Shown piece after piece: positions 47,121 through 57,205 of a stretch of DNA of 64,000 nt. How positions within the stretch are numbered: the first letter of the stretch is position 1; each line of letters starts with the position of its first letter. The DNA is taken from NCBI GenBank assembly GCA_022497155.1, contig MU385720.1, forward strand, positions 372,001-436,000, given 5' to 3'. This DNA comes from Whalleya microplaca. Taxonomy: Eukaryota > Ascomycota > Sordariomycetes > Xylariales > Xylariaceae. The notes beneath the pieces were generated by a model that saw only the letters and a program-made list of their open reading frames with translations, was not told the DNA's origin and searched no databases. Position numbers and translations under genes: made by a program.

Positions 47121-48914
47121 CTACGAAGCATCCCTAGCAGCCTGCCGGAGCGCAAGCACATTCCGCAGATTCCCAAACGCCAGCGTATCGCTGATGCGCG
47201 GGGCCCCCGAGATCAGCATGACGAGCCTATCGACGCCGAAGCCGCAGCCGCCCGTGGGCGGGAGCCCGTACTCCAGGGCCTGGACGTAGCTTTCGTCGAT
47301 CTCCGGGTCCTGTCCCTGTGCCTCGTCTCCGCCAAGCGTGGAGGTGGGGGACTTCGCTTCGGCCTGCAGCCTGAACTTGCGGCGCTGCTCGAAGGGATCG
47401 TTCTCCTCCTCGTACATGTTGGCCACCTCGCGGCCCTCGATGAACAGCTCGGCGCGCGCGGACACCAGCTGGCCGGTCTTGGGACACGTGAAGGACTTCG
47501 CGAGCGGCGACATGCAGGCCGGGTGGTGGACGACGAAGAACGGCTTGTGGCGGAAGTGGGCCTCGAGGTGCGTGCTGGCGAGCTCGTCGAGGAGTTTGTT
47601 GAGGGTCGCCTCGGGCGGGCGCGAGGAGAAGTTGACCGCGTGGTCCTCGAGGAGCTTTGTGAGTTCGGGCAGGGCGTCCGGTGCCGAGAGGTCGGGGAAT
47701 TTGAAGCCGAGGGTCTCCTCGAGCGTGGGGATGAACTCGACTTCTTTCCACGGCCCAGTATTGACCAGCGTGTCTCTTAGACTGTAGAGTGATTGTAGTC
47801 TGCGTTGGATCAGTAGGTTGGATGATTGGAATAGCTGGGCGAACATGCTCCTGGTCATCGCCATTAACTCGGCCAGGTTGGCATAGGCGCAGTAGAACTC
47901 GCACATAGTGAATTCCGGGTTATGTGTTGTGTCAAGGCCCTCATTCCGGAAAGTCGGACCGATCTCAAAGACCTTGTCATTGCCACCGACGACAAGCCGC
48001 TTGAGCCATAACTCCGGGGCGATTCGTAGTGCCAACTCCTTGTGCGGAAATTGAGGAGCCGAAGTCAGGAAAGGTCGGGCAGTTGCTCCATCGGCACGAT
48101 CCGCCAGTATCGGCGTCTGGACTTCGATAAAATACCTCTTGTAGAAAAACTCTCGTAGGAACATGAGGACATGCGAGCGGAGTCGAAACATGTCCAAAGT
48201 ATCGCGGTTGACGAGCGAGTCAACGTGCCTTTTTAGCACCATGGTTTCCTCGTTGATGAGTTTCACAGGAAGCGGTGCTACCGCAGGACTCAGTAAGGTT
48301 GGGAGCTCAGTTGCTGTGAGTGTCAACTCGTCTTTCCCTGTCCGAACTGCCTTGCCCGTAATCGAAACGATGTCACCTCGGAGAAATGGGCTTGTAACTT
48401 GTTTGAACTCAAAAGGAGTCGGCTGGGGATAGGATAGTTGACCTAGACTGATCATGATTTGAATGTATTCATATTCGTTCATGATGCTGAGGAAAACGAG
48501 CTTGGATCCGGATCGCCTGACAGCCATGACTCGACCCTCCAGGACAACCTCTTCATTAGCGGGTGTTGACGCTACATCTTGATACTTCCTGCGAAATTCC
48601 GGTACAGTCATTCGCTTAGGCCGATTGGCAAGTCTTGGGTATCGAAGCGCATCAAACTCTCTTAGTTTTTGGATCCGTCTATTGATAGTGGCCGCATGGC
48701 TCTCTACATCCTTTTCCGCGCCAGGGCTGCCATTGTCGGATCTCCTGGCTGCAGAATTATGTATACTTCTGCTCAGCTGAGAACAATGCGGCCTGCCAGC
48801 AAAGACCAAGTCTCTGCGGGTAGCAGAGAAGAATCGCGCATAGGCGGCTGTTCTGGTCGATGGTGCTTCGCAGAGGTACGGCCGCAGGAACCTAAGACAC
48901 TGTCTGCGGGTCAT
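47121..48914 (-). CDS. MSK1: Mitochondrial lysyl-tRNA synthetase (597 aa)
   Basis: Class II aminoacyl-tRNA synthetase charging mitochondrial tRNA-Lys (family knowledge). Single exon, ATG 48912-48914, stop TAG. Residues 1-60 are Arg/Ser/Ala-rich without acidic residues at the very start (MTRRQCLRFLRPYLCEAPST), as expected for a matrix presequence. The OB-fold anticodon domain follows at about 115-210 (VVLEGRVMAVRRSGSKLVFL, DIVSITGKAVRTGKDELTLT). The catalytic core shows the motif 1 region (RSHVLMFLREFFYKRYFIEV, QTPILADRADGATARPF), motif 2 (FEIGPTFRNEGLDTTHNPEF, TMCEFY) and motif 3 (TGGCGFGVDRLVMLISGAPR). Length fits the mitochondrial enzyme. It is transcribed divergently from TIM10 across 565 bp. 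Confidence 0.95.
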   Translation of the reverse strand: MTRRQCLRFLRPYLCEAPSTRTAAYARFFSATRRDLVFAGRPHCSQLSRSIHNSAARRSDNGSPGAEKDVESHAATINRRIQKLREFDALRYPRLANRPKRMTVPEFRRKYQDVASTPANEEVVLEGRVMAVRRSGSKLVFLSIMNEYEYIQIMISLGQLSYPQPTPFEFKQVTSPFLRGDIVSITGKAVRTGKDELTLTATELPTLLSPAVAPLPVKLINEETMVLKRHVDSLVNRDTLDMFRLRSHVLMFLREFFYKRYFIEVQTPILADRADGATARPFLTSAPQFPHKELALRIAPELWLKRLVVGGNDKVFEIGPTFRNEGLDTTHNPEFTMCEFYCAYANLAELMAMTRSMFAQLFQSSNLLIQRRLQSLYSLRDTLVNTGPWKEVEFIPTLEETLGFKFPDLSAPDALPELTKLLEDHAVNFSSRPPEATLNKLLDELASTHLEAHFRHKPFFVVHHPACMSPLAKSFTCPKTGQLVSARAELFIEGREVANMYEEENDPFEQRRKFRLQAEAKSPTSTLGGDEAQGQDPEIDESYVQALEYGLPPTGGCGFGVDRLVMLISGAPRISDTLAFGNLRNVLALRQAARDAS

Positions 48915-49479
48915 TAGAGAGCTTCGTTTCGTTAGCTTCCAGACATACGATCATGGGGGAAGTAGAGGAACGGAATTGAAAGTTCAGATAGACTGGCTAA
49001 ATGAGATCAAGCACCACAAAGTGGTGTCAGTCGCAACGGTTCTTTAAAGCAATATCATCATTACAAGACTACGAGAAGAGAATAAGAGCTCTGACTTACA
49101 CCAAACTGGCGGGATCGACGCCAATTGCAAAGACGATGGAGTTCAAATTTCATTTACATTTCAATTCGGTACTCTCACTGATCGTATGAGGTGTATTATT
49201 TAAGACTTTAAATTTTTAGAGGATCAACTAACTAGATGGGACTTTTCTGCCGGAGTTATCTGCATGTATCGGGGTTATCATTCATCCGTATGCCTAAATG
49301 CGTGACCGCCTTCCGTATACGGCACTACCTAAAGCCCGGGCTTCCTTGTGGAGACTCGAAGCTTCAGCGGCCAAAATATTCACATTCAAGCTCTACATCG
49401 GGAAGCCGTTGACGACGACAAAGACGATCACCACAGAACCCAATTTCCAATAAAGCCGCTTCATCTTTGACCAATCAAC
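48915..49479. promoter_or_regulatory. Bidirectional promoter region of MSK1 and TIM10
   Basis: 565 bp separate the two divergent start codons, so both promoters must lie here. Both products act in mitochondria. The middle is AT-rich (TTTAAGACTTTAAATTTTT near 49199-49217). A CCAAT sequence occurs at 49120-49124 (GCCAATTG) and a second at 49472-49476 (ACCAATCAAC), close to the TIM10 start. No factor binding is proven. Confidence 0.6.
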
Positions 49480-49825
49480 ATGTCATTCCTCGGCTTTGGA
49501 CGACCACAACCCTCCTCGGCGGAGAAGATCGCCGCCGTCGAAGCTGAGATGAAGCTTCTGATGGAGATGCAGAACCGGTAAACATCTACTATAATCCAAG
49601 ACATACAAAGAGAAATACTGACGTTGGTCTGTCAGTCTTACGAGAGCATGCTCGAAGAAGTGCGTTCCGAACGAGTACCGGGAAGCCGAGCTCAACAAGG
49701 GCGAGAGTGTCTGCCTCGACCGATGCGCCGCCAAGTTCTTCGATGTGCACTTGAAGGTCTCCGAACACCTACAACAGGAGTCACAACAAAGGGGTTCTGG
49801 TGGCGGGTTTGGCTTTGGTGGATAG
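49480..49825 (+). CDS. TIM10: Mitochondrial intermembrane-space chaperone Tim10 (95 aa)
   Basis: Small Tim protein that, with Tim9, escorts hydrophobic precursors across the intermembrane space to the TIM22 complex (family knowledge). Exon 1 is 49480-49577, intron 49578-49635 (58 bp, GTAAAC...CAG), exon 2 49636-49825; 288 nt, 96 codons. Start [16 protein letters not shown] matches the typical Tim10 beginning. The twin CX3C motif is intact: ACSKKC and CLDRC with RVPNEY-like linker ([16 protein letters not shown]). C-terminal tail is Gly/Phe-rich ([10 protein letters not shown]). All four cysteines needed for the two disulfides are present. Very short exons make this gene easy to miss. Confidence 0.96.
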
Positions 49826-51786
49826 CCTTGATATGTTTAAGAAATGTGCGTGGGCAGGTTACACCTGGTTACAATAAGAGAAGCAGGTCTACGCCCGGTT
49901 ACGCTACCATATGTCCGGTCACTGTGATATGGCACCGGCAGTGTACAGTACGGGTATAGTATCGAGAGTTCCGGCTACGACTCGAGAGGAGTGATATTCG
50001 GAAGATACTGTGGGCTTGGAGGGAAAATACGGCCACGTCAAATATCTAGGCGCGGCTCCTTGTACTATTTGATTTGGCAGGCCATCTTGGTTTGGCCCAG
50101 AATACTATGACGATTCCCCTCAAGAACCGCCGTTTCCCCGTGTATCGTCTCGAACGCTAGACACCCGTGAACGTTGACTCAGCTCTACTAAGTAGTAGGA
50201 CAGCGGACCGCGAGCCCCAATGGTTAGGGATTGACGGTTAGGTGTCTGGCCTATTGCTTTTGCGGAAGGGGATGGTGCTAGGCTACCGTTCCTCATACGT
50301 ACCTTTCAGCTGCGGTTCTTCAAGTGCTGTCAAGTCTATTGTAAAAGGGTCATACATACCATTGAATGATTGCAATGTGGTCAAGTTGACCGAACGAGAG
50401 TGCTAGTTATTAGCAGGTTCGGCTAATCAGTATGTAGTCGAACTTATGCACATCTCAGCCCATGTTGTCGATCCTGAAGCCCTCATACGCAGTAAGGACA
50501 CACTACCTAGGTATACTATCAAGGGGCTTCACGTGTCTCCGGAACAAGTCGGACACGGGACAAGTCGGACTAAAGGGGCCCGGCCGGCGGGAACGGGTGT
50601 CTCCCATTTTAGCGTAAAAGTACGTAACCTGCCTACGGGTACATGGAATGCATGCAGACTTTCACTTTGCGGGGAAGTGGCCTTGCGACCGGGTAGCTTG
50701 AGCTTGTTCCATGTGCTGGAAGCTTCAAACCTCGGGATGTTCTAGGTTAGGTATGTACACGGCCGTCTTGCACGTGGCATAACGGAATGTTGCAACCTGG
50801 AACGTAGGTATCCATCCACATGGACCTGGGGGACTGCAGCCCTACTAATACCTTTGCGTAAACACCTGTGGGGTCTAATATACATGTAGACTGCTGATAA
50901 GATTCTGAACGCCTAAAGTAGTAATAAAAATACCAGAGTTTCGTTGTTGACAAACTGAAACAACTACCAGATAAATTGAAATGTGCTACATGTAACAAAT
51001 TATTCACATAAGTAAGAAGTCGTGATATTTATATATGCAGTGTTGGTTATTAGTTGGTAATTAATCGGACCTAGTTTCTGGTATTAGCATAAGATAAACT
51101 GTAGGTAGGTGCGGATTAGATATGGGCAGCTACGGTATGCGTCAGTGTGTTGGCTTCAACCGAGAAGGGCAAGTGGGGCACAGTTGACAGGGCCGGCTTA
51201 GCCTGCCCTTTTTCACCTTTTACCTTGTTTAGCCCCTCAACAAGCCCAATTTTCTGGTGAATCGTGCCATTCTTGCTTGCATATCAACTTCCCCACACAA
51301 CTCTCCCAGCTCGCCCGGGTTTCAATCTTTTTATTCGGACTTTAGAAGGGTGAATCAGTCACATTATTAACAACCAGTTATCATTAACCCATCCGCTTCC
51401 TCCTTCTCACCTCATCAATACCTAGTTAGCTTTCCTGCTATTAATTGCCTCAGTTATCCTGTCGTCTATAAGCGCCATGGACTTCGCTTGAGTTGCTTTT
51501 GGGGTCTCTTCCCGTAGCTGTGACGTATTTATAGAATACCTACCCGCTCGCCGAGTATCTGCGCCAGACGGCGTGCATAGCCAATACCACCTCATTCGTG
51601 CTGAAACCTAGACTGGATCAAGTGTCTAGAACCGGCCATTGATTCTGTGTTACCCAGAGTCACCAACATTTGTGTCCCGCCAATTCGCTCCCTCGAGTAC
51701 ACACATATCTCTGCGCCCGACCGTTCGTCGCATTCCGCAATCCGCATTTCACACCTACCGGTTCTTTCTCGCATACCTAGCTAGGT
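49826..51786. other. 2.0-kb intergenic region upstream of the adenylate kinase
   Basis: No gene supported. It has a GTGACGTA element followed by a TATTTATA-like sequence (about 51520-51535), 250 bp upstream of the adenylate kinase start, possibly core promoter elements. A near-duplicated CAAGTCGGAC occurs at about 50546-50568. Confidence 0.5.
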
Positions 51787-52602
51787 ATGCGCTTCCGTCG
51801 AGCTGCCCGCGTAATTCTTGTCGGCGCACCCGGAGTCGGCAAGGGCACCCAGTCCGAGCGACTCCTCGCTCGCTTTCCCCAGCTTTCCGCCATCTCCTCC
51901 GGCGATCTATTACGTCACAATGTCAAGAACAGGACGCCCCTCGGCATCAAGGTCGAGAAGACGATGAAGACCGGTGGCCTGGTCTCCGATGACCTTATAC
52001 TCAGATTGATCAGCAACGAGCTGAGCCAGCGCGGCTGGCTCTCCGGCGGACGCTCGAATCTGATGACCCTGGCGTCGTCTGCTGCTTCGAGCGAGCTTGT
52101 TGGATATCCGGACTCCGACGCCCAGTCTTTCGTTCCGGGCCTCGACATGGACCCCAACGCGGGAGCAAGCTTATCTGCGCAGGCATCTGAGGACCCCACT
52201 GCCTCCTTCCTGCTCGACGGTTTCCCTCGTACCGCGACGCAAGCCAGGAGACTAGATGACATCGTACCCATTAACTGGGTAGTCTCCATCCAAACCCCCT
52301 TGGATGTTATCATACAGCGCATATCATCTCGCTGGGTTCACGAGCCGTCAGGCCGGGTCTACAACACGAGCTTCCATGCGCCCAAGGTACCCGGCCTGGA
52401 CGATATCACCGGCGAACCGCTAATACAGCGGGCTGATGACAAAGAAGAGGTCTATCGAACTCGTTTCCAGACATTCCAAGAGACGAGCGAGCCCCTGCTG
52501 GAACATTATGCCAAGAAGGGCGTCCTCTGGGAAGTCAGCGGCATGAGCAGTGACGAGATATCGCCGAAGCTGTATAAAGAATTCGAACGTCGCTTTCTGT
52601 AA
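51787..52602 (+). CDS. ADK2: Mitochondrial-type adenylate kinase / GTP:AMP phosphotransferase (271 aa)
   Basis: Nucleoside monophosphate kinase transferring phosphate from a nucleoside triphosphate to AMP; the fungal Adk2 type acts in the mitochondrial matrix (family knowledge). Single exon. P-loop GAPGVGKGT at residues 13-21; NMP-binding segment AISSGDLLRHNV; LLDGFPRTATQARRLD; LID domain RWVHEPSGRVYNTSFHAPKV then DDITGEPLIQRADD. The long LID lacks a zinc Cys cluster. Compared with bacterial enzymes there is an insertion of about 50 residues between NELSQRGW and SFLLDGFPR (residues about 86-136, Ser/Ala/Asp-rich, e.g. LMTLASSAASSELVGYPDSD). The N-terminus is short with basic MRFRRAAR, which may serve as an internal-type targeting signal. 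Start chosen at the first in-frame ATG. ADK2 versus a cytosolic paralogue rests on the LID and basic N-terminus. Confidence 0.9.
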   Translation: MRFRRAARVILVGAPGVGKGTQSERLLARFPQLSAISSGDLLRHNVKNRTPLGIKVEKTMKTGGLVSDDLILRLISNELSQRGWLSGGRSNLMTLASSAASSELVGYPDSDAQSFVPGLDMDPNAGASLSAQASEDPTASFLLDGFPRTATQARRLDDIVPINWVVSIQTPLDVIIQRISSRWVHEPSGRVYNTSFHAPKVPGLDDITGEPLIQRADDKEEVYRTRFQTFQETSEPLLEHYAKKGVLWEVSGMSSDEISPKLYKEFERRFL

Positions 52603-54299
52603 ACTTTTTTTTTTCTAGGGAAATTGTTTCAATAAAGGATCTGGAACGACTTTCATGGTAACGAGGACACAGAATTGAATTGACTCGACTGTATACCAGG
52701 ATGATACGGTTCTACGTTGTTTTTTTTGGATCGCGTGCGTTTTTTCGAGAAGAAGAAGCTCGCCGGAGTTCGGGAACTAGATGGCTACGAAAGCGGTCGA
52801 ATGAACTGAATTGAATGGTTGGCGTTCTGCTTCTGCCTACACACACTACCACGATGGGTGTACACTTGGGCTTATGAGGATAAACTGATTGGAGGGTACT
52901 CTTTATATATAGCTTTTTTCAACAGACTTACGTTTGAAGCGTTTAAAGGAAATCATATCTGTCTGCGATTATTTGTCCGTGATTCTAGTCGAAGTCTTTG
53001 GATTATGCCGTTGAGATGTTCAAAGTCACAGTGTACTATCCTGTCTCTATATAAGGACATTCGAGTATTATAGGCAGCAGTGTTCTTATTATCTATGCTG
53101 AGATTAGAAATAGTTGGGGGATAAGTACTCTTTGGGATCTGTCTCCCAAGCGGGAAGTCATCCTTGAGACTCTGCTGCGCACATGTAGGATAAAGATATT
53201 ACTTAATACGAACCTATATCTCATAAGCAGTAGGGTTAACTCTACCATGGCCAGGCTTCTAATGTTTTATAAACTAAGAATTAGACCACAGTTATGATGT
53301 TGTGCCCACAATGCTATAGTTGGCTATATTGGCACTGGACCCCGTGTTTCGATCATTGTGTACCACGAGGGTAGATGATCGAGAGGTCACGAGGGCTCCT
53401 GGTTCTTGGTAGGTTCAAGATTGCATAAGTTTACATGCAGTCTGGACCTGCATTAGACCGAGGTGTCTCGGTATTCCAGGCTTTAATTCTTTAACATGTT
53501 GAAGATAGTTCCTGAATTAACTTCACTTCCTAAGTCAATGGTCTCTGGATCCATATATCTTCTCGAATTATCGAAGTATTCTATTTCAGATTTTATCTCT
53601 TCAATAGTTATTCTCTCGACAATTTTGCTATATAATGCTTCTCTCACTTTGATCTACCCACGGAACATATCGTGGTAGTCAGTATAACCGAGGGCATACA
53701 ACCCTCTGTTTAGCAGTCGTGAATTGATTTTCGCCCGATCCGTCGTATGACCATATACCGCTTAGTTGCATACGTAAGCACTAACCCCCCTGGCTATCCA
53801 GGAACGTCCCGCCAATCTAGAGCCCATTCCGTATTAGCTCGACTTTCCCCCCACGTGCAACGGATACGAAACGCGGCGGAGGATTGGTCGAAGATGTCAT
53901 CCTAGTCCAGGCCTATATGCAACGCCCTGACGCTCGTACGCCGTAAACCTGTCATGATTCAAGAAGCCCTCATCAGTCAATCAGCTATCTATCGCCTTAG
54001 AACACGTTTTAGGCCTTGATGTATATCTAGGTACCGGCTGGCCATTCTTTCTTTCTTCGTTGAACTGGTACGAATTTGGATGATCATCCCCTTCTTCGGT
54101 CCCAGGTCACCTGCGTCAGCTGGCTGCGGGGCACGTCGTCGTCTGAGCTCTCTTGATGTCTCAGGTCGATCGCCTGCGGGTGCATCTTGGAGCGTCATGA
54201 TTCGAATTTCCGTCGCTCTATAATCTCGTGTCCTCGCCGCCAGCGGCGAGCTCAAAATTCTTGAGATTTGGGCTTTACCTTTTCCACTTCGTGGACAAA
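52603..54299. other. 1.7-kb intergenic region
   Basis: No complete gene. A minus-strand open stretch at about 53493-53672 reads with coding-like composition (REALYSKIVERITIEEIKSE, YMDPETIDLGSEVNSG, ending FNMLKN-stop) but has no start codon; it could be a decayed element. The rest is AT-rich. The last 300 bp serve as promoter/leader of the GH76 gene. Confidence 0.5.
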
Positions 54300-56234
54300 A
54301 TGGCGCAGATACAGCTAAGCAGGTGGCTGCTCGTACGAGTCGTATACTCGCTCATGTTACTAGCGTTCAGTGTCGATGCTTTCGACTCGTCCGTTCCAAA
54401 ATACTATCAATCACCGTTGGCGCAAGAATGTCCCGTCTTCTTCCAGGGGCAGAAGTACTGCAATCCAACGATACCCAAAAGTTTCCTGCCTGATGATGTA
54501 GCGACTGTTGTTAAGGACAGGAGGCCCCGTTCGCCCGACTTGGGTGTTCTTGCCGACCTCCTGGATGCCATGAATATTATGCAGACAGAATACTTTGCAC
54601 CTTGGCTAGGTACCTGGCCCACTGCAATCGACTGGACGGCGGCCGTTATGGGGACGCACATATCAGGAGCGACGCGCAGTCTCTCGGAGGCTGCGAGGCT
54701 GATTAGATCGGATCCCAACGGCGTCGTAGACTGGAAACTGAAGTCGAATCTGGTCGATAGCTATTTCACCCAGCTCACGGGGTACTACTTCGGGCAGGAT
54801 GCTTTCGCTATCCGAAACGAGGCGTACGACGATATTCTTTGGGTGGTGCTCGGCTGGCTCGAGACCATTTTGCTCTTGAATACGCATACCGATCTACACT
54901 TCAGACTGGAGAACCCAGACGACATGGCAGAACCTCCGATGGACAGTGGTATTCAGGGTATTAGGCTCATCCTGTCTAACCAAACTTATCATGGCAACAT
55001 ATGGATTCCGGCGTTCGCGCATCGTTCCCGTGTCTTCTGGGACCTAGCATCACATGGATGGGACACAGAGCTATGTGGCGGAGGAATGGTCTGGAATCCT
55101 CGGTTATTACCGTATAAGAACGCCATCACCAACGAACTGTACATTGCGGCCTCGATATCCATGTATCTGCACTTCCCCGGCGACAGTAACCTGTCACCGT
55201 TCCACACCGACAGAGATACCATGAACCCTGAGGATCCAGAGCGCCACGTCCAAAGCGGACGGAGAGATGCCAAGTACCTGAAAGCAGCTGTAGACGGCTA
55301 CAAGTGGCTAGTCAACTCCAACATGACGGACAGCCAGGGCCTTTACACCGACGGCTTCCACATCAGCGGGTACAGCGACAGCGGAAACAACAACACGAAA
55401 TGCGACGAGCGTAACGACGCGGTCCTCTCGTACAACCAGGGCGTGCTCCTGACCGGCCTGCGCGGACTCTGGGAAGCCACCGGCGCCCGCTCGTTCCTCA
55501 CAGACGGGCACGAGCTCATCCAGAACGTGATCAGAGCCAGCGGGTACAACCTCCTCCTCGACACGACCGTCGACGACATCTCCACGCTCGACAACGCCGG
55601 CGTCCTGCCCCCCTGGCGCGGGCTGGGCCGCGCCGGCATAATGGAGGACCCCTGCGATGCCTCCGGGACCTGCAGCCAGGACGGGCAGACGTTCAAGGGC
55701 ATCTTCTTCCACCACCTGACGGCGTTCTGCGCGCCGCTCACCCCACCCCCTCCTCCTCACGGCGAAGTCGACGCGCGCGCCTTCAACGCCACCCGCCGCG
55801 CGCACCGCGACGCCTGCGCCTCCTACGCCGGCTGGCTGCGGCACAACGCGCGCGCGGCCCTGCGCACGCGCGACGCCGCCGGCAAGTTCGGCCAGTGGTG
55901 GACCGCGGGCCTGCTGTCGCCGCACTGGGCCGGGCCCTGGCCCAGCATGGCGGACGATGGTGTCCCCCGCGGGCCCAACAGCGTCGATTACCGCAACTAC
56001 GGCGTGCCGAACGATACCACGTGGCGCGATATGCCTCGGGGCACCCCGATTATCGAGATCCCGCTGCCGAGCCCGGAGGAGCAGAAGCCGCTGGGGGAAG
56101 ACCCGCGCGAGCTTAGGAGGCGGGATGCGGGGCCGTCGGATCCGAATGCGCGCGGGCGCGGGCGGACGGTCGAGACGCAGGGGGGCGGGCTCGCGCTGCT
56201 GAGGGCCTATTGGAAGATTGCGCAGGCGCCTTAG
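54300..56234 (+). CDS. Secreted glycoside hydrolase family 76 (alpha-1,6-mannanase / Dcw1-Dfg5-like), 644 aa
   Basis: GH76 enzymes cut or transfer alpha-1,6-mannan; fungal Dcw1/Dfg5 act in cell-wall protein attachment (family knowledge). Single exon. I start at ATG 54300, which gives a signal peptide (MAQIQLSRWLLVRVVYSLML then LAFSVDA/FDSS); the frame is open further upstream but without ATG. The catalytic aspartate pair is probably D177-D178 in EAYDDILWVVLGW. Other family signatures: GGGMVWNP, YKNAITNELYIAASI, SYNQGVLLTGLRGLWEATG, and KGIFFHHLTAFC. N-glycosylation sequons occur (SNQT, SNMT, NNNT, FNAT, PNDT). Longer than the usual ~450-residue enzymes; the C-terminal region is low in complexity, with no hydrophobic GPI signal (end LLRAYWKIAQAP), so soluble secretion is likely. 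The gene's 3' half is markedly GC-richer than its 5' half. Confidence 0.9.
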   Translation: MAQIQLSRWLLVRVVYSLMLLAFSVDAFDSSVPKYYQSPLAQECPVFFQGQKYCNPTIPKSFLPDDVATVVKDRRPRSPDLGVLADLLDAMNIMQTEYFAPWLGTWPTAIDWTAAVMGTHISGATRSLSEAARLIRSDPNGVVDWKLKSNLVDSYFTQLTGYYFGQDAFAIRNEAYDDILWVVLGWLETILLLNTHTDLHFRLENPDDMAEPPMDSGIQGIRLILSNQTYHGNIWIPAFAHRSRVFWDLASHGWDTELCGGGMVWNPRLLPYKNAITNELYIAASISMYLHFPGDSNLSPFHTDRDTMNPEDPERHVQSGRRDAKYLKAAVDGYKWLVNSNMTDSQGLYTDGFHISGYSDSGNNNTKCDERNDAVLSYNQGVLLTGLRGLWEATGARSFLTDGHELIQNVIRASGYNLLLDTTVDDISTLDNAGVLPPWRGLGRAGIMEDPCDASGTCSQDGQTFKGIFFHHLTAFCAPLTPPPPPHGEVDARAFNATRRAHRDACASYAGWLRHNARAALRTRDAAGKFGQWWTAGLLSPHWAGPWPSMADDGVPRGPNSVDYRNYGVPNDTTWRDMPRGTPIIEIPLPSPEEQKPLGEDPRELRRRDAGPSDPNARGRGRTVETQGGGLALLRAYWKIAQAP

Positions 56235-57156
56235 GACGTCTATGTAGATGTTTACTGATGGACTGTTGGCGGTTCCTGTCTATTATCCATGCAGAGTCGA
56301 AGAGAGCGCTTAGATTGAAGAATCTTATAGTATCTCCGTTTGAGCCTAGGTACACTGGTTGCTGGAATGCCTGTCGTAGATTTTACCTTAACTGTGTCTA
56401 AGAGAAGAGAAGACGACTTAAGCCAGGCATGATATTAGATAGGCAGACATCCGTTGCATGAGTCGTGGATCATTATAGATATCAGCCCGGGGACAATCTT
56501 GTAGTCCTTTTATTTGCGCGTAAAGCGAGGAGAATTGGTCTAGATTTGGATGAAGAGCTAGCTATCTTGAGGTTATACATACGAAGATAGCTGGAATTGA
56601 AAGACTTGCTCGTATCTGAACACACCTCACGCGTCTTGCAACTTCACAATTGGAGAATCAAACATACTGGTTGAATCAGAGCTTCAAAGAAGCAAAAGAC
56701 GCTGTATTCTCACGTTTAAGTAACCTTGAAACTACCTAGTTTAGTTCCATCCATCCATCCATCCACCTTCATCATCATCACCATCGCGTATCCTCTCCGC
56801 CCGTTGCTCCTCCCATAACATGACCAGCCTATCCCTCCCAAGCCCTACAGACAGAACCCATCGAAGTAAATGGCGGATAATCAATGGTAATTTCGTAATA
56901 CAGATAGTTGTAACATAAGATCGTCGCCCTTTTCAAAGGCGAGTAAAATGCCGTAGCGCGATCCGTAAAACACCTAGATCCTTGATCCCGCATCCCGCCT
57001 TCGCACATGCGCCGGTCCAGTGCCTACATATTCTACAAAAACAACAGCGTGTCGAACGCTGCTGCTGGAACGACAGCCAACTCTCTCGCCAGTCTGCGGA
57101 TCGAAGATCCTGTTGTCCCTCTGCTCTCCCCCTCTCCTACTTTGATATCGAAAATG

Positions 57157-57202
<46 letters not shown>

Positions 57203-57205
57203 CTC
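56235..57205. other. Convergent intergenic region with (TG)n and CATC runs
   Basis: Space between the converging GH76 and ERD2 stops, presumably both 3' UTRs. It has a CATC tetranucleotide run (about 56747-56765) and a 41-nt TG run ending 6 bp from the ERD2 stop. No gene seen. Confidence 0.6.
57159..57199. repeat. (TG)n microsatellite, 41 nt
   Basis: Uninterrupted GT dinucleotides starting 6 bp past the ERD2 stop codon (stop is 57206-57208 on the minus strand). In the ERD2 transcript it would be a CA repeat at the start of the 3' UTR. Confidence 0.95.

Noticed and set aside
54228..54299. Starting the GH76 protein 24 codons earlier
   Set aside because: That codon is GTG, and the extension would bury the clear signal peptide that begins at ATG 54300.
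55308..55925. 205-codon minus-strand ORF inside the GH76 gene
   Set aside because: Antisense shadow of a GC-rich coding exon; Arg/Ala/Gly-rich composition and no independent signals.
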